This document shows positions 13,391-14,541 of a stretch of 14,541 nt of DNA, piece by piece. Below the pieces are notes generated by a model. That model had not been told where the DNA came from, did not search any database, and saw only the letters and a list, made by a program, of their open reading frames with translations. The stretch's first letter is position 1. Each line of letters begins with the position of its first letter. The stretch covers positions 1 through 14,541 of the forward strand of contig CAISTO010000189.1 in the NCBI GenBank assembly GCA_903888395.1. The letters are read 5' to 3'. The DNA comes from an uncultured Bacteroidota bacterium. GTDB lineage: Bacteria > Bacteroidota > Bacteroidia > UKL13-3. Both the position numbers and the translations under genes were made by a program.

Positions 13391-14541
13391 ATGATAAACC
13401 AGCTTACAAAAAATCAAATTAAAAATTGTACTTTAGTAGTATTGCTATTTGCATCAAGCACTGCATTTAGTCAAAGTTACAATAACCTTTGGATTCCAGA
13501 TACCCTTTCAGGAACTGCTTTTAACTTAAATATAAAAGACACATTTGCTCAAATAGTAAATACTGGAAATCAAACCATAACAGGTGGTATAAATGGTAAA
13601 ATTTGGGGGCCAACTTTGTTTTTTAATAAAGGCGATGTAGTTCACATGAATGTAAAAAATGGCTTGAATGATTCTACAACCATTCATTGGCATGGTATGC
13701 ATTTACCAGCTGTAATGGACGGTGGACCACATCAAATTATTCCTCCAGGAACTGTTTGGCAACCATATTGGGAAGTAAAAAACAATGCTGCAACATATTG
13801 GTATCACCCACATTTGCACGAAATGACCATGGAACAAATTACCAAAGGTATTGGTGGATTAATCATAGTTAGAGATGAAATAGAATCGAAATTGGCATTA
13901 CCAAGAACCTATGGAGTAGATGACATTCCTTTAGTATTAACAGATAGAGATTTCAATACATCTAACCAATTTGTTGCAGTTCCTTATGGCGATACCATGA
14001 TGGTAAATGGAACATTGCGTCCGCAGTACAATATACCTGCACAAGTTATTCGTTTTAGAATATTAAATGCTGCCATTGAACGTTCATATAACTTAGGATT
14101 TAGCGATAATAGAACATTCCAAATTATTACCTCAGATGGTGGTTTATTAAATGCACCAGTTCCAGTAACTCGTTATTTATTACATGCTGGTGAACGTGTT
14201 GAAATTTTGGTAAATTGTGGAGCTGATATAGGTAAATCATTAGATTTAAAAGCGTATAATTCTACTTTAGGAAATTTTGTAGCAGGTGGTGAGGCTTTTG
14301 TTAACGGGCCTTTTGGAAACGCATTGGGTAAAAAAGATTTCAATATTGTTCACTTTAATATTGTTACTCAAAACAACAATTCCATTACAACCATTCCAAC
14401 TGTATTAACCAACAATGTATTGTTAAAAGAAGCTGATGCAATGATTACCAGAAAGCTTACCATTAGCGATAGTTCAGGAGTTACCAAACCAGTAATATTA
14501 GGACCAAATGCATTTATAATCAACCATAAATTATTTGATAT
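13391..14541 (+). CDS. Secreted multicopper oxidase (3' end outside the window)
   Basis: A laccase/CueO-type multicopper oxidase that couples substrate oxidation to reduction of O2 to water. The frame is open to the window edge (383 codons), so the C-terminus is missing. The signal peptide ends near SSTAFS before Gln28. Cupredoxin domain 1 carries IHWHG (His99, His101) and WYHPHLH (His139, His141), four ligands of the type 2/type 3 copper centre. The stretch GGPHQIIPPGTVWQPYWEV is typical of the CueO/bilirubin oxidase/SufI group. GIGGLIIV closes domain 1 and a second domain follows. The remaining T2/T3 ligands, the type 1 copper site and any Met-rich or T9SS segment lie off the right edge, so activity cannot be confirmed. 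Start ATG 13391. A copper-dependent enzyme 1.7 kb from mbnPH suggests a copper-related neighbourhood. Confidence 0.92.
   Translation, partial: MINQLTKNQIKNCTLVVLLFASSTAFSQSYNNLWIPDTLSGTAFNLNIKDTFAQIVNTGNQTITGGINGKIWGPTLFFNKGDVVHMNVKNGLNDSTTIHWHGMHLPAVMDGGPHQIIPPGTVWQPYWEVKNNAATYWYHPHLHEMTMEQITKGIGGLIIVRDEIESKLALPRTYGVDDIPLVLTDRDFNTSNQFVAVPYGDTMMVNGTLRPQYNIPAQVIRFRILNAAIERSYNLGFSDNRTFQIITSDGGLLNAPVPVTRYLLHAGERVEILVNCGADIGKSLDLKAYNSTLGNFVAGGEAFVNGPFGNALGKKDFNIVHFNIVTQNNNSITTIPTVLTNNVLLKEADAMITRKLTISDSSGVTKPVILGPNAFIINHKLFD

Noticed and set aside
13687..13872. 61-residue open frame on the plus strand
   Set aside because: It is an out-of-frame reading of the multicopper oxidase, which has the HWHG and HPHLH motifs in the true frame.

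Overview
The window is AT-rich DNA that most likely comes from the phylum Bacteroidota, possibly the Chitinophagales/Sphingobacteriales side. The evidence is a type IX secretion (T9SS) C-terminal sorting domain, start sites without Shine-Dalgarno sequences, candidate promoters of the TTTG / TAnnTTTG type, proteins typical of the phylum (DUF3109, DUF1015, the short SulP transporter paired with a beta carbonic anhydrase), and dispersed palindromes of kinds recalled from Bacteroidota intergenic DNA. I saw no rRNA, tRNA, CRISPR array, insertion sequence or phage gene. Both edges cut through genes.

Layout. 1-495 (+): C-terminal half of glutamate racemase. 555-1754 (+): a saccharopine dehydrogenase (Lys1) / alanine dehydrogenase-type oxidoreductase. 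1927-3813 (+): a full-length ABCB-type exporter. Its stop codon overlaps, tail to tail, the stop of a three-gene minus-strand operon read DUF3109 protein > atypical ABC ATPase > selD (6053-3808). Further along the minus strand lie a secreted, T9SS-sorted serine hydrolase (7490-6144) and a tight SulP transporter > carbonic anhydrase operon (9779-7590) with a good candidate promoter. Divergent from sulP is an abutting mbnP-mbnH pair (10002-11720, +). Converging on it is a DUF1015 gene (13085-11838, -). Divergent from that gene, and running off the right edge, is a secreted multicopper oxidase (13391 onward, +).

How the genes work together. The SulP protein and carbonic anhydrase probably handle bicarbonate or another anion. 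MbnP and MbnH form a known copper-protein/maturase couple: the di-heme enzyme oxidises the first Trp of a WxW motif in its partner to kynurenine, which enables copper binding. Both motifs are intact here, and a multicopper oxidase lies 1.7 kb away. This is the most biologically interesting part of the window. The selD operon links selenophosphate synthesis to a Cys-rich protein and to an ABC ATPase that lacks the usual Q-loop and H-loop residues, a linkage whose meaning is unknown.

The intergenic DNA is also notable. Several gaps are built from degenerate tandem units of 7 bp (one of 8 bp), often starting at or just after a stop codon. The sulP-mbnP gap carries two different imperfect palindromes.
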